Shown here: piece by piece, positions 20,534 to 31,539 of the stretch
Layout of the letters: each line of letters begins with the position of its first letter
Position numbering within the stretch: the first letter of the stretch is position 1
Assembly: GCA_010909165.1 (NCBI GenBank)
Contig: MU008187.1
Span: 438,247 to 502,246 of the forward strand
Origin: Anthoceros angustus
Taxonomy: Eukaryota; Streptophyta; Anthocerotopsida; Anthocerotales; Anthocerotaceae
Direction of reading: 5' to 3'
Length of the DNA stretch: 64,000 nt
Notes under the pieces: generated by a model
What the model was told of the DNA's origin: nothing
The model's database searches: none
What the model saw: only the letters and a program-made list of their open reading frames with translations
Program-made: the position numbers and the translations under genes

Positions 20534-22207
20534 GAAATTTTAGGTTGCTTTGGAAGCACATCGTGCGGCTCCACCAGAACGGAAAATGGCTAAACGAGCA
20601 AGAGCTATGTGGAGCCACATAAGTATATGCTCATCAATTGATGGAATGGACCAAAAAGACAGAGATTCCTCATCTTCTCCGGTGGCGAAAAACCTCGAGA
20701 GGAGTGTCGATTTCACCACGTGGTTGGGTGCATGATTCACAACTACGCAAAGCTAGAGCCTATTTGCATTATGCCAATTTGAACGACGTGAATCTTACGA
20801 TCACCATTATTCGGGCGTTATACATAATTACGAGGGTGTCCTGCCAAGAGTTTTGTATTTGCGGTTGGACAACACATGCAGGAGAATAAGAACCACCGCT
20901 TTTGCATATCTGAACATGCTTGTTGATATGGGTACTTTTGAAAAAGTGAAAGTGGGATTCCTTTTGGTCGGGCATACTCATGATCAAATCGACCAGATGT
21001 TTTCTTGCTTCTCCAAAAGCTTGAGACATAAAGAAGCTCACACCCTTCCCGCATTGTCAGAGATCTTGATGCAAGCGTACACTCCAACACCAGAGGTAAA
21101 GATATTGACTGAAGTGGCAGACTTCCGGTCATATGTGTGGCCTATTACACAAGGCCAGAGAGGACTCACTTATGGGGCGGCAGTAAAGAGATTGAACAAC
21201 TTATCGTTCCAGCACCAGTTTAAAATAACACGTGAAGAGAAAGCGGACCGTGGGTTTGTGACAGTTATAAGGAGCAAGCAATACCGCCTGGGGAAACCAA
21301 GGGGTTTGAGTTTTGAAATTTGTGCCTTGGACACTATAATATACCGATCTGACCGCCCAAGGGATAAAAAGGAAGCCAGTACTATTATCACCAACAGCTG
21401 CTCATCTAAAGGACGGTCTTCGAACTTAGGCCTTATGTGACATCAAGTGAGTTTTATGGTGGGAAGCTCGGGACCAAGAGGAAATTGTCATATTGTGGAA
21501 AACAACATTGGCCTTGTGCTACACAAACCTTGGAGGTGGTACTCGGATCGAAGTGGAAGGCACCCCAACCTCTGCATGTTCCTGATGAAGCACTACTGGA
21601 GGAGGCATTGCCGAGGAGCTCCCACAACGAGATATGTATTTGGGAGCATACCAAAACCGAGGGAGGCAACAACAAGAAATGTCACTATTGAATGGTGATA
21701 TCGCAAAATAAATGTGGATGTTAGTTGCGCTCCACGTACACGCAAAATAGACCCTTTTGGATTGGGAAGGTGACTGGTGTTAAACTACATGCACCACTGC
21801 CTCACTTCCTTGTTCATTGGTACAGAACTAACACAGATGCGTATGAAGGGAGGTACGTGGAAGAATATTTAATCAGAGGGGATGGCAAGGAGCCTAGGAG
21901 TAACCCGGGGAGAAGGGGGGCGAAGGCTATCCATCGAAAGAATATCCAACAAGTTTTTGTTCACCAAACGGTCATCCTCTATTATGGGTTCAGCTTGACT
22001 ACGCGGAAACATTTGTACGCTGTGGATAAGAAGGCAATCAAGGATAAGTTAATTGAATTGCGAGGCTTTATTCAACCAGCGAGTCAAAGTGCAACCGAGG
22101 ACAGTGAAGATGATGGTCATGATGCCGGGCCCAACGAAGATGATGGCGTGAGCCCAAGAGTAGGAAACACTCTGAATGTTGGGTCATCTTCGACGGGCAA
22201 TTGGTGA
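20534..22207 (+). pseudogene. Transposase-like catalytic domain (DUF7869 type), tandem copy B
   Basis: This is a second copy of 19019-20531 shifted by about 1515 bp and roughly 90% or more identical by eye. Differences are clustered small indels. Copy B retains LDNTCR, VGHTHDQIDQMFS and WPITQGQRGL. It alone continues past the duplicated part into an acidic C-terminal tail (DEEDSEDDGHDAGP-like, ending GSSSTGNW at 22207). The junction between copies (TTTGTATGTGGCA) has microhomology with both source ends. Either a genuine tandem duplication or a mis-assembly would explain it. Confidence 0.65.
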
Positions 22208-23108
22208 GGTTATGCGTCAAGCTCCATTCCTGTAGTTTGGAGTGCACATTTCCACTGGCAATACAAATTTCTGAAAAGTGTCTACGCCCATGATAGGATT
22301 TTGGTTGTGGTTGTCTTCTGTGAGCCGTTGTAGACTTGACATAGTTAATATCTTCCAATGTTCAAGAGTTTTTCCATTACATTCGGAAGGACATGTGGAG
22401 AGTGTGGCCATAGGGCCGCGCTCGGCATTGCGGCATAATGAAAGGCAACACACGATGAGCAGTGCCGGCATGTTTCTATGTGCGACATGTCGGCGGGAAC
22501 TAGTTGCCGCACACTTTTTTAAGTTCATCGATTGCAGTCTGGGGGACTGAAGCATGTGAACAATTTGCGGGCACAATTGAGACTGTGCGGAAGCCATCCC
22601 CCCACCCCAATCCTAAAGTCTATTTGTAAACAAATCCCACTAAAGGCCTGCTACTCTCCGCTATTCGCAAGGCATCATCATGAGAGAGGGACGCCGCCGC
22701 CGCCCCTCCTCTCGACACCTTTGGTACCGCCGGCGTAGTCATTGTCATCCAAATCTGATCACCGTTCTTTTTTGGAGTTTTTAGTGTTGTTGAACGAGAA
22801 AGCCAGGCAGTTACCGGCAGCAATGGCCCTTGTCATGGGTCTTAAATATGCCCCAAATGAGGTTAACTCTTATACCGTAACCCTTCGTGGGCATGAAATG
22901 GATCTTAAATCATTGGTTCATACCAATTGTCACCCTTCTTTTCTGCCTTAAATTGACCCATACCCCAAAAACCACGAGTTCAATACCCATGTGAAACCCC
23001 CTTCAGAAGATATATGTCACAAAACCCTCTTCGTGAATATTCACCCCCTTCGAAAGATATCATGTTTAGTAAAGAATGATCAGCAGGCGCTGGAAACTCT
23101 ACATGCGG

Positions 23109-24252
23109 ATAAAACTGATTGGCAAGTCGAACAGCCTTTAGCAGCAAGAAAATTGGGTAGTCTGCAGGAGTCTGCCATAATTGACAAGTCGGACAAGCTT
23201 CTCCAACTGCAATTGGAAATCCTACACAAAAATGCAATTGGCAAAACGGAACTCAAACAACCTTCAGCTTCAACAATTAGAGACAGTAGGAGATCCTGCA
23301 CAAAAACGTGGCAGAGTAGCCTTGCTGCTACAATCCACTGAGATTCGGCCTCATGTCCCTCCGATTTGTCCCCACCCCCTCAACTTCGCTCCCTTCGCAA
23401 CAACGTTAGAAAGAGGCGCGTCAAGTGCAGAAAAGAGGGTCGAGGATCGATTGAACTGATGGTCAAACAGTTCGAATTGAGATTTTGAGGATAGTTTTTT
23501 CTAGAGAAAAACCTGAATTTTAAATAATGAGAGTTACAAAATGTGTTGAGCATGGAAAAAATTAACAAGCAATTCAATAGACTGCCCAGGCACACACAAC
23601 AACAAAAAAATTAGAGGAGGCCAAGTGTGCAAGGGTCATGATGTAAAGAAGAACTAGGAAAACCATGCTTTCTGCAGATAAAAGAACAAAACAAACGGGA
23701 GTCGCCAAAGACCTTAGGACACTACTAGACTAGCGGTTCATGCCAACTACATCATATTTTAGTTCGTCCAATTGCTGATCCACTCGGGTCCACAAACCAT
23801 TTTGTGGTTTTGTTCAATTTTGCTCAGTACATCTACGATCTGCAACTTTGGAGAGTCAATTCGGCCGATTCGGTTTAGTTTTGAGGCATGTTAGCATTGA
23901 ATTAGCACGAATTGGTATCCGAACGCAATCCCACGTGGCGCTCAATTCACTTTCGTAAGCAGGTATTTATTGCATGTCAGTTTAGTTTCAACTTGTTCTG
24001 ATGTCGAACTGGAATAAGAATAAAAAGCCATAGTTTGACGAAGTTTGAGATTTGTATTTTATATTCTATTATTAAAGTTAATGGTGTCATGGCTCAAGAG
24101 GTCATCTACATGCAGATAGAATTGATTGGCAAGTCGAATATAGTGTAGCAACAAGTCGAATATAGTTTAGCAGCAAGAAAGTTGGGTAGTCTGCAGGAGT
24201 TTGCCATAATTGATAAGTCGGACAAGCTTCTCTAATTGCAATTGGAGATCCT
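23109..24252 (+). repeat. Pair of direct repeats of about 120 bp, 1.02 kb apart
   Basis: The copies lie at 23109-23230 and 24128-24252. Both run from ATTGGCAAGTCGAA through GTAGTCTGCAGGAGT and GACAAGCTTCTC to AATTGGA(A/G)ATCCT. They are about 85-90% identical by eye. They could be long terminal repeat remnants, but no coding sequence of a retroelement lies between them. Confidence 0.7.
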
Positions 24253-24477
24253 TTCCTCATGCGACATCTTTTTGTTAGTCATTTGCCCTAGATAACTTGG
24301 CCACCTGCACACCCATCTACGTCCTGGCAAAGTGGAATTGGTTTGATTAGGACATACAAGTCTTTGACCCACAGCAGTATCCATGGATTAAGCAAGGCTT
24401 GTGCTGAAGAAAGCAAATAGGAGTGCACTTCATTGAATAAGTAGAGATGGTGTAAGGCCGTCTAAGTCTGACGCAGG

Positions 24478-24564
24478 GTAAGGCACATTTATCCAGGATA
24501 GAGGGTCAATATTTATATAAGGTAAATAAATATTGACCCTCTACACTGGATAAATATACCTTAC
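24478..24564. repeat. Foldback element: two 39-bp arms with a 9-bp loop
   Basis: The arms 24478-24516 and 24526-24564 are inverted copies with about four mismatches. The inner 30 bp differ at only two positions. The loop is TATAAGGTA-like. It could be a MITE remnant or a small-RNA precursor hairpin. Confidence 0.85.
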
Positions 24565-24731
24565 ATAAATGTTAACACTCTACTTCGTTTTTTACTGGAT
24601 ATAATGGTCATTGATAAAATTAATTAATGTTAATATCTTATTTAACTATTTAATTATTGATTTTATTTTCATTTAAATTATTAATTAATTAAAAATAAAT
24701 ATGATGATATACATATTACACCTGGACGACA

Positions 24732-24990
24732 GTATCTACTCCCGAACTGTAACATTTTCTCCCATACTATAACATTTACTCCCATACTATAAGATCTACT
24801 CCTGTACTATAACATTTACTTCCGTACTGTAATATTTACTATCGTACTACTGTAACATTTACTGCCGTACTACTGTAACGTTTACTGCCATACTGTAACA
24901 TTTACTGTCGTACTATAACGTTTACTGCCATACTGTGACATTTACTGCCGTACTGTGACATTACTGCCGTACTGCAACATCTGTCCAAAG
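24732..24990 (+). repeat. Satellite of about twelve 20-bp units (TACTGCCGTACTGTAACATT type)
   Basis: Consecutive variants of TTTACT(C/G)CC(A/G)TACTRTAACA follow one another. Unit length is 19-23 bp because some units carry an extra ACT. It directly follows a very AT-rich block. Confidence 0.85.
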
Positions 24991-25468
24991 TAGACTGTAC
25001 CATAAGATACCTGAAGAAGGAGCCCCAGAGGCCTCATGGAGTCCCATAGGCTCAGTGTAGGAAGACACAACCAAGCTCCCTGTAGTAAAGCCTTTGAGAG
25101 AATCCTAAATCCTGGTTCCACTCTACAAAGATGAGACAAAAATCATCCTCCTTTTGCATTGCAGTATCAACGCAATCGATGCATCCTGCTTGGATTTCAT
25201 TCTTGTTTGGTGACGATGATGCTGCATGGCCGAAGTTGCAAGCGGATTTCTAGAGGTTTGCAGATGATGATAAGAACGAACATGACCAACCTATTAACAA
25301 GTGTGAGCAGGGATGGCGCGCTCTGATCTACTCCAGTTCACAAGGCCAGTACAGGGCCTATCCGTCTCCATGCCGGCCTCGTCCTCCATGCTGCGATGTA
25401 AAGCCGCAATAAATACAGGAACCCAAAAAATCCTCCGAACAACCAAGGCAAACGATGTCGCAAGAAGC

Positions 25469-27252
25469 TCAAGCTGGTGCCTCACCGTTGGCTGTGTCTT
25501 CCAGAACGGAGCAAACACTGGCTTCGTCGCTCCGGGACAGCTCAGGGCAGACCGGGGGGTGGACGGCAGTGGAAAATCCTGTCACATTCGAGCAGTTCCA
25601 GTCGGTCGTGGTCCCGAGGAGGGAGACGTAAGCGACGCATATGTCGAAGAAAGGGGCGTCCTGTAAGCCCTGGAGGTGGCCTGCCGTCTTGATCTGCTCT
25701 CCAAGGATAGAAGAGTACAGAATTCTGTCTATCCGGGGCAGAGCATCGAGGCTCCAGTGGTCGCCCGGATGCTCGCCGTAGTTGCTCGTAATTTCAATGG
25801 CCGTGGTCACGTTTCTCATTTCGACATCGGTGAAGGTGACGTTCTCCACATAGCCGCCCCGCCCTGGTGAGGTTTTGATGCGAAGCCCCCTCCTCGAGTT
25901 ATGGATTATCACTCGTTCTGCATACACGTTTCCGACTCCTCCTGACATCTCGCTACCTATGGCTATGCCTGAACTGGTCGGGGTCTCTGCGATCAGCCCG
26001 CGTATCACTATGTTTGAACTTGGGCAACCATAGGCTATACCATAGTCATCCCATCCACTCTTGATGGAGATGGCATCATCTCCAACACTGATGTAACAGT
26101 TCTCTATGCAGACATTGGTTGATGAATCTGCAAGGGGCAAGGCAGTTAGAAGAGGGCTGCTGCATGCAGCAAGATGGAATCTGTGCTTCACTTGGTTGTG
26201 TCAGGTCACCTTGAGCTCTGTCTTTGCAGACATACCTGGATCGATTCCATCGGTATTGGGAGAGCTGTGTGGGCTGAGAATGGTCACGTCCTGAATCTTC
26301 ACGTCACTGCAGCACCAGGAATTTGAACTCTCCAACGTCAGCTTGGATTTCCACCATGTTCAGGGCACCAATCCAAACTGGTTAGACGACAACACGGGAG
26401 GTGGAAGCGACACCTACGTGCAGTAAACAGGGTGCAGAGTCCAGAAGGGAGAGTTGGCAAGCGTGATGTTTGATATGATTATCTGTGTGGACCACATGAG
26501 CTCCAGGAGATGAGGTCTGGTGAAATCCAGGGTCTTACCCCTGAAGGCCGTCCACCAAACTGCGCCCTGACCGTCAATCGTGCCATTCTCACCTGCAGGG
26601 CAGCGCAGGAGGTGAGATTACAATGCCACCGACAATAGAATCGGTGAGAGCTGAATTCTGCACTTGTCTACCTGTGATGACAACATCCTGCAGATTCTCC
26701 CCGTGGATGAGACTGATGTGCCTTCCACCCGGCAGCTCTCTGCCCTGACCGTAGGACGGCAGAGGATCCACTATGGCATAATCTTCGAAGTCCTGGAAGC
26801 AGCAACCCGAGTCCACTTCAGCGCTGCACAGACATGATGCAATTCGTTGATTCCTGTAGCATGCAGCATACCTGGGATCCCAGGATGACCGCATCACGGT
26901 CCAGGAACAGGGTGAGATGGCTGGTGAGGTTGAAGCTGCCGGTGAGCCAGGTCCCTGCGGGCACGTAGAGCTGCGCACCTCCCTTGTCAGAGAAGTCCTG
27001 GACGTGGTAGATGGCGTTCTGGAAGGCACGGGTGTTGAGGGTCTTGCCATCGCCCACAGCCCCGAAATCCGCCAGGGAGAAGCGGTGGGGGCGGGATCCG
27101 TGCTGCCCCAGGTGCCGCAGGTTCCTGCAGCTTCCGTCGAAGTGGGCTTGGCGCTGGGCGGTGGCCCCGTCGTAGCCACATTGGCCTGCTGTCGAGGCCC
27201 TCAGCCCGCTGGAAGCGACGAGGAGCAGGAGCAGGAGGCGCAGGAGAGCCAT
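25469..27252 (-). CDS. GH28 polygalacturonase, secreted
   Basis: The gene has five or more exons: 27252-26872, 26792-26672, about 26592-26421, about 26313-26235 and about 26130-25469. The first begins with a hydrophobic signal peptide (ALLRLLLLLLVASS), followed by the family entry motif ADFGAVGDGKTLNT. The GH28 catalytic set is visible: SPNTDGIDP, VGDDAISIKSG, a GxGGVGNV-like box after IAIGSEMSGG, and RIKTSPGRGG. These are the usual NTD, DD, GHG-region and RIK boxes. In the third box the canonical GHG reads GSE, as in a plant subgroup of 'probable polygalacturonases'. The enzyme would cleave or trim homogalacturonan in the cell wall. It is divergent from RNASEH2C, with 270 bp between the starts. 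Confidence 0.92.
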
Positions 27253-27522
27253 CTTCCCCGATTCCAGTGATGGCTGGGTCTGGTGTGGGAGCGGGAGGGA
27301 TGCATGAGCATGGCTGGGTCTGGTGCGGAAGCGGGAGGGATGCATGCGCTGCGCCGCTGCGGACCGGGCGGAGCGCTCAGGAAGACGGATGGGCCCGGGC
27401 TGGAGAGAACGGGCTGGCCGAGGGGATGAAGGCAGATGTGGGCAGCTGCTACACTTAGAAATTGCTGCTTTCAGTACGTGGCTGCCTATTTCGATCCAGT
27501 CGGTGTGCAGCAGAGCGCAGCC
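27253..27522. promoter_or_regulatory. Short divergent promoter between polygalacturonase and RNASEH2C
   Basis: The region is GC-rich, with a direct tandem repeat of about 38 bp (27268-27345, ATGGCTGGGTCTGGTG... in two copies with few changes). Confidence 0.6.
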
Positions 27523-28352
27523 ATGGCCGATGTTGCTGGCTGTGTCGGCCGGCTGAGGTGGGCGGCTGCGGAGGCCAGGGAGGCAGGGGAGACGCAGCCC
27601 GAGGCCGTGCATCTGCTGCCATGCTGTATCGCCCACAGCGGAGTTGCTCCTGTTTCCCAGTTTTTCAGGCCCAGTGACTCTGGTGAGCTTTGCTGCCCTC
27701 TCTCCCTGGCTCGTGAAAGATTCAGGGCGGCTTGGCTCATGCATGCTCTCGCAGGAGTGAGCGCCGACGGCGTTGCTTACAAGGAGGCAGCTTTCCGCGG
27801 GAGGAAGCTGCTGGGCTCCACTCTGGCACCGGCTCCCGGTTTCTGTGGTGTGTGCCAACTCTCCTGCTCTGCTTCTTGCGGAATGGCGTGCAGAGTCAGG
27901 CAGAAGGCTTCATTCCGGCTGTTTCAGGGCTGGTTCTGGAGAAGGCCATACACGACCCCGAGAGCTCGCTGGAGTTCGACTCGTGGAAGGCTCGGGCCCT
28001 CTTTCGGGAGCTGACGTACTGGAACCATGATACGGTTCCTTCGGATGCAGACCCGGCAAGGCGCTGTGTTGAGTGGCTTGAGGTGGCGAACATGGTGGGT
28101 GGTGCAGTCGTTCACCTTTGCTGCGCAGGCAACATGCTCGTTGTGTTGTAAATTCCGTGCTCCGGCAGATGCAGGAGCCGGTGACTGAAGAAGACGTGGC
28201 GTGCATGCTGGAAGAGCAAAATCTAGCATCAGGTCCGTAAGCTGCAAGGGTTAAAGATGGGCGTACGTTCATGGTGCCTTTCGTGCGTCTTGCGTGACTC
28301 TCTTGGCATTTCAGGGGCGAAGAGGAAGAGCGAGGTCATCTGTCTCGATTGA
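27523..28352 (+). CDS. RNASEH2C: Ribonuclease H2 subunit C
   Basis: Five exons join in frame: 27523-27682, 27755-27847, 27928-28094, 28169-28232 and 28315-28352. They give 173 residues. Exon 1 contains AVHLLPCCIAHSGVAPVSQF, the conserved N-terminal signature. Exon 2 has YKEAAFRGRKLLG, and exons 2/3 join to PGFCGLVLEK, the conserved strand. A helical C-terminus follows (FDSWKARALFRELTYWNHD; EEDVACMLEEQN). The protein is a non-catalytic subunit of the trimeric RNase H2, which removes ribonucleotides from DNA. Length and motif order match the family. Open frames extending upstream of 27523 are shadows. Confidence 0.92.
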
Positions 28353-28546
28353 CGATGACTTGCCAGCTACAGCTTGGCCTAATGAACAACCATATTAGCT
28401 ACTGATGGACAGCCCACCAAGTGGAGGGCCATCAGCAACAGGAGGACATGAATACATGGTCGGACACAGGGAAACGTTCTCAACTCTTTCGCGTCACAAT
28501 TCCCAAGGGAGGCCATCGAGGTCTCTGGCTTTTTGAGGAACGGCAG

Positions 28547-31539
28547 TTACTGCTCTATCTTCCCAGGAACACCACCGATTGCTCGATGAACCTGTTCTTG
28601 CTGGCTCCCCGTGACCAGCACTTTGTAAGGGTTAAGTATGCCGTTGGGATCAAAAAGGTTCTTCAGCTCCACCATCATATCAACCTACAATGTGCAGCCG
28701 TCAGGATCTCAACACAAGAACTGCATCACACCCCGAAAGCAGGTCTTATCTTACAGCGGCAGCAGATTTGCTGTAGCCTATGGCATGAGCCTTCATGAGA
28801 CCCAGGCCGTGCTCCGCACTCACACTGCCCTTACAAGACGCCGTCCACTCGTAAACGAATGGCTCGATTTTTGCAAGTAACTGTATGGGAATCTGATCAG
28901 AAACTGGGTGACAAAAGAATCAGAAGTTCTACACCTAATTAGTTCCAAGTTAGGGGCTGTTTTTGTATTGAAAGTGCACCGCAGCTCTACCTTCTCATCG
29001 TACTTGGGAGCTGATACGTTCAGATGTAGGTTGCCATCCCCTAGATGCCCATAGCCAACTACTGTTGCAGAATCACCTACACCCACACGGTCCATTGAAA
29101 ATCTGGGATCAGTAGCGAGCAGAACAGACACAGCAGTTGAGCATGTGGCACTTGGATCAATATTGCAAAAGTTACCGAGTCGTGTTCTTAGTTCATCAAC
29201 TAGGCCATAGAGCTGCTTGACTGGAAATGACAAATCATACTTGTATACTGCTCCTGCTTTCTGCAGTGCTTCCGCAATTCCCTGCATTTCACAAGTATGT
29301 GGATCAACTTCCAATAATACCAACTGCCGACATGTATCCAGCCAGGCATACACTTGAGGTAATATTGCACCTCACGAATTCGCCAAAAAGCTGCAGTCTG
29401 GGTTGCATCTTGTGCTACAACGCCATCCAGCACAAGATCCTTTTCCATAGATGATTCCAAAAACGTATCCAGCTTTTCCCTGAAGGACAAACCAAAACAT
29501 AGATGCATGCACATCAGCAAAAGGCAGATTAGCAGAGGTGCCCAAGACACTACATCTCAATGATGGCTGATGCAATCACTTGTCATGGATTGAGTTGCTT
29601 CCAGTTGTCTCAACAAGAAGGTAGAATTGTTGACTCGAGTCTGGCAAAGGGTGTCGAGCACCATCCAAGTGCTTCAACACCTGCCCTGACCACCAGCACA
29701 TGGTTACAAACTAGGATCCATGCCCCTTCAGTCTCAGTTTACAAGATCGTTACAACAATATACACCTTGCCAGAGTTGAAACACGTACAAGGTCTAGTGC
29801 TGCCCGATCAACCATTTCAAAAGCAGACAGGATCTCGCCTAGTTGTCTTCTAGCCAGGATAAACGTCTCCTGATCAAATCAAAATTGCTATTGATATCTC
29901 AGATTGACACCCTAAAGGTCAAAGATAAAGCATCCCAAGTGAGACTTTCCAGGAGCTTGGCAAAGCTGAAGACAGACCTGGCAGGTAGCAAAATCCTTGC
30001 AAGCTAGAAAAGCAACGTTCACAGATGATAGCCGAGGGGGAGTCAAGATTGACACCTTTGTCACCACTCCAAGAGTACCCTCTCCACCTTTTCGTATACC
30101 AGGCAGAAAATGATGAGGCTAGACTGACTACCATGGTGGAGCAAGAAAGGACCCAGTGACAGACATACGGCTTACCAATGAAAAGCTGCTTCAAGTCATA
30201 GCCGGTGTTATCTTTCCTGAGACTACTCAGCATATCAACAACTGTACCATTTGCAAGCACAACTTCAACCCCTGCAATGGTAGAACGTAAAGCAAACCCT
30301 TGTCAGCAGAACATCAGCAATCTCACAATCGATTTGTCAAGAACCTATAGAACCAGAACCAAGTACAGACAAGATGTATGTAAAACAAATGTGAGTCAAC
30401 TAACCAAGAACACTGCCACGAAGTGACCCATACCGCAACAACCTCAGGCCACCAGCATTTGTGGACACATTCCCCCCAATCTGACAGCTCCCTTTTGCCC
30501 CTAAGTCCAAAGGCATTGTGAACCTTCCCATGACAAACACGTTCGGAAACCGTAAACCCAAATATGGTTGGCTTTAAGCAACACCTTCACAATTCCCAAA
30601 AGGATGCACACAATTGCATCAGACCACGTCCAATTGGGCTCACCCTAAGTTGCTGACATAGGCATCCAAATTCTCAAGAATGCAGCCTGCCTCACAAACC
30701 AGAATTCCGCTGACCTGCAACAACGTGGGAATCGACTCAAGCACTAAAACTCCAAGCTATTCCACAAGTGCAGGTAGGAAAGTCAGCAAAGATGAGGAGA
30801 CGGGGAGGAAAATCAAACCTCATCAAAAGAGATGACATTGTTCATTGCCCCAAGGTTCAGTATAATCTGGGACAGCAAATCAACCAGCGGTGAGCTGCAA
30901 GCAGGGATGATGGGGATGCCAGCCCGTCTACAATTCAATCAGGTTGGTACAAGTCGGACCTCATCAAAGACAGGGACACTCCCTCCAACCAAGCCTGTGT
31001 TCCCACCCTGCGGAACACAAGCCAGACGTCTTGAATTGCAGTACTTGAGCACCTGCGACACCTGCGAAGCAAGCGAAATTGAGGTCAACCCTTTCGTCCT
31101 TCCTAATTTGCGTGCATGCAAGCATTTCGTGAAGGATCAAGCACACTAACTTGGTCGGTTGTTTGGGGACGAAGAAGGAGCGGACTGTTTCCGTGGTACT
31201 TTTCCATCCAATCAGTGTTCGCCACTTTGAGCTCATCCGGATCCACAACCACGCCCCTGTCTCCCAGTATTTGTCGAAACCATGAGACATCAGAGTCCTT
31301 GAGGCTGGAAAAGCGCGCATCTCGTTCGATCGCAGGACCTTGCGTGGCGCTTGCAAACCATCTTGTCCGGCATTCTCCGGCAGGGAACTTGAACAAACTG
31401 CCCCGGAGCTGCAGAGAATGCAGCTCGGAGGAAGAGGCTGCTGCAAGCAAGAATCACCCACCACCCACCAGAACGCAGCTGAGACAGCTGCCAATTCGAA
31501 ACGCGCGGGGAGTGCGACTGGCTCACAAGAAAATGCCAT
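28547..31539 (-). CDS. D2HGDH: D-2-hydroxyglutarate dehydrogenase, mitochondrial (FAD-linked)
   Basis: This is a multi-exon minus-strand gene. The FAD-binding part shows [20 protein letters not shown] (about 31000), then [20 protein letters not shown] (about 30450) and [19 protein letters not shown] (about 30240). The C-terminal part shows [20 protein letters not shown] (about 29040) and ends [13 protein letters not shown] plus a short tail ([19 protein letters not shown]...), stop at 28547. The enzyme oxidises D-2-hydroxyglutarate in mitochondria and feeds electrons to the ETF system during lysine and other breakdown. The start is inferred: the first long exon lacks an in-frame ATG, but a tiny exon MAFS at 31539 spliced to [13 protein letters not shown] keeps the frame and gives a basic, mitochondrial-type leader. 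It could also be a related D-lactate dehydrogenase, but the motif set fits D2HGDH better. Confidence 0.9.

Larger units (their letters stand above)
10821..22207. mobile_element. Degenerate composite mobile-element-like region: ParB-like/methyltransferase (-) facing a DUF7869-type transposase-like gene (+)
   Basis: The left half is transcribed leftward and encodes a beta-class DNA amino-methyltransferase-like protein and a ParB-like domain. The right half is transcribed rightward and encodes a transposase-like protein. They diverge from a spacer of about 0.8 kb at 16530-17364. Both halves share frameshifts and the same family of GC-rich palindromic words, found at seven places here and not noticed elsewhere in the window. 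ParB-like nuclease plus DNA methylase is a common phage and plasmid combination. DUF7869 proteins are a eukaryotic RNase-H-like, transposase-like family. That all parts form one element is an inference: no terminal repeats or target-site duplication were found, and the ends are arbitrary. Confidence 0.55.
22208..25468. other. Repeat-rich, AT-rich spacer without recognised genes
   Basis: No gene family is recognisable on either strand. It contains a direct repeat of about 120 bp (23109-23230 and 24128-24252), a foldback (24478-24564) and a 20-bp satellite (24732-24990). AT content rises sharply at 24590-24720. Small frames at 25294-25468 form the 3' flank of the polygalacturonase gene. Confidence 0.6.

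Noticed and set aside
10440..23060. Terminal repeats of the mobile-element-like region (AACCCCCTTC...GACATGTAAACCCTC near 10672 versus AAACCCCCTTC...GTCACAAAACCCTC near 22995)
   Set aside because: The similarity is short, in direct orientation and interrupted; it does not define element ends convincingly.
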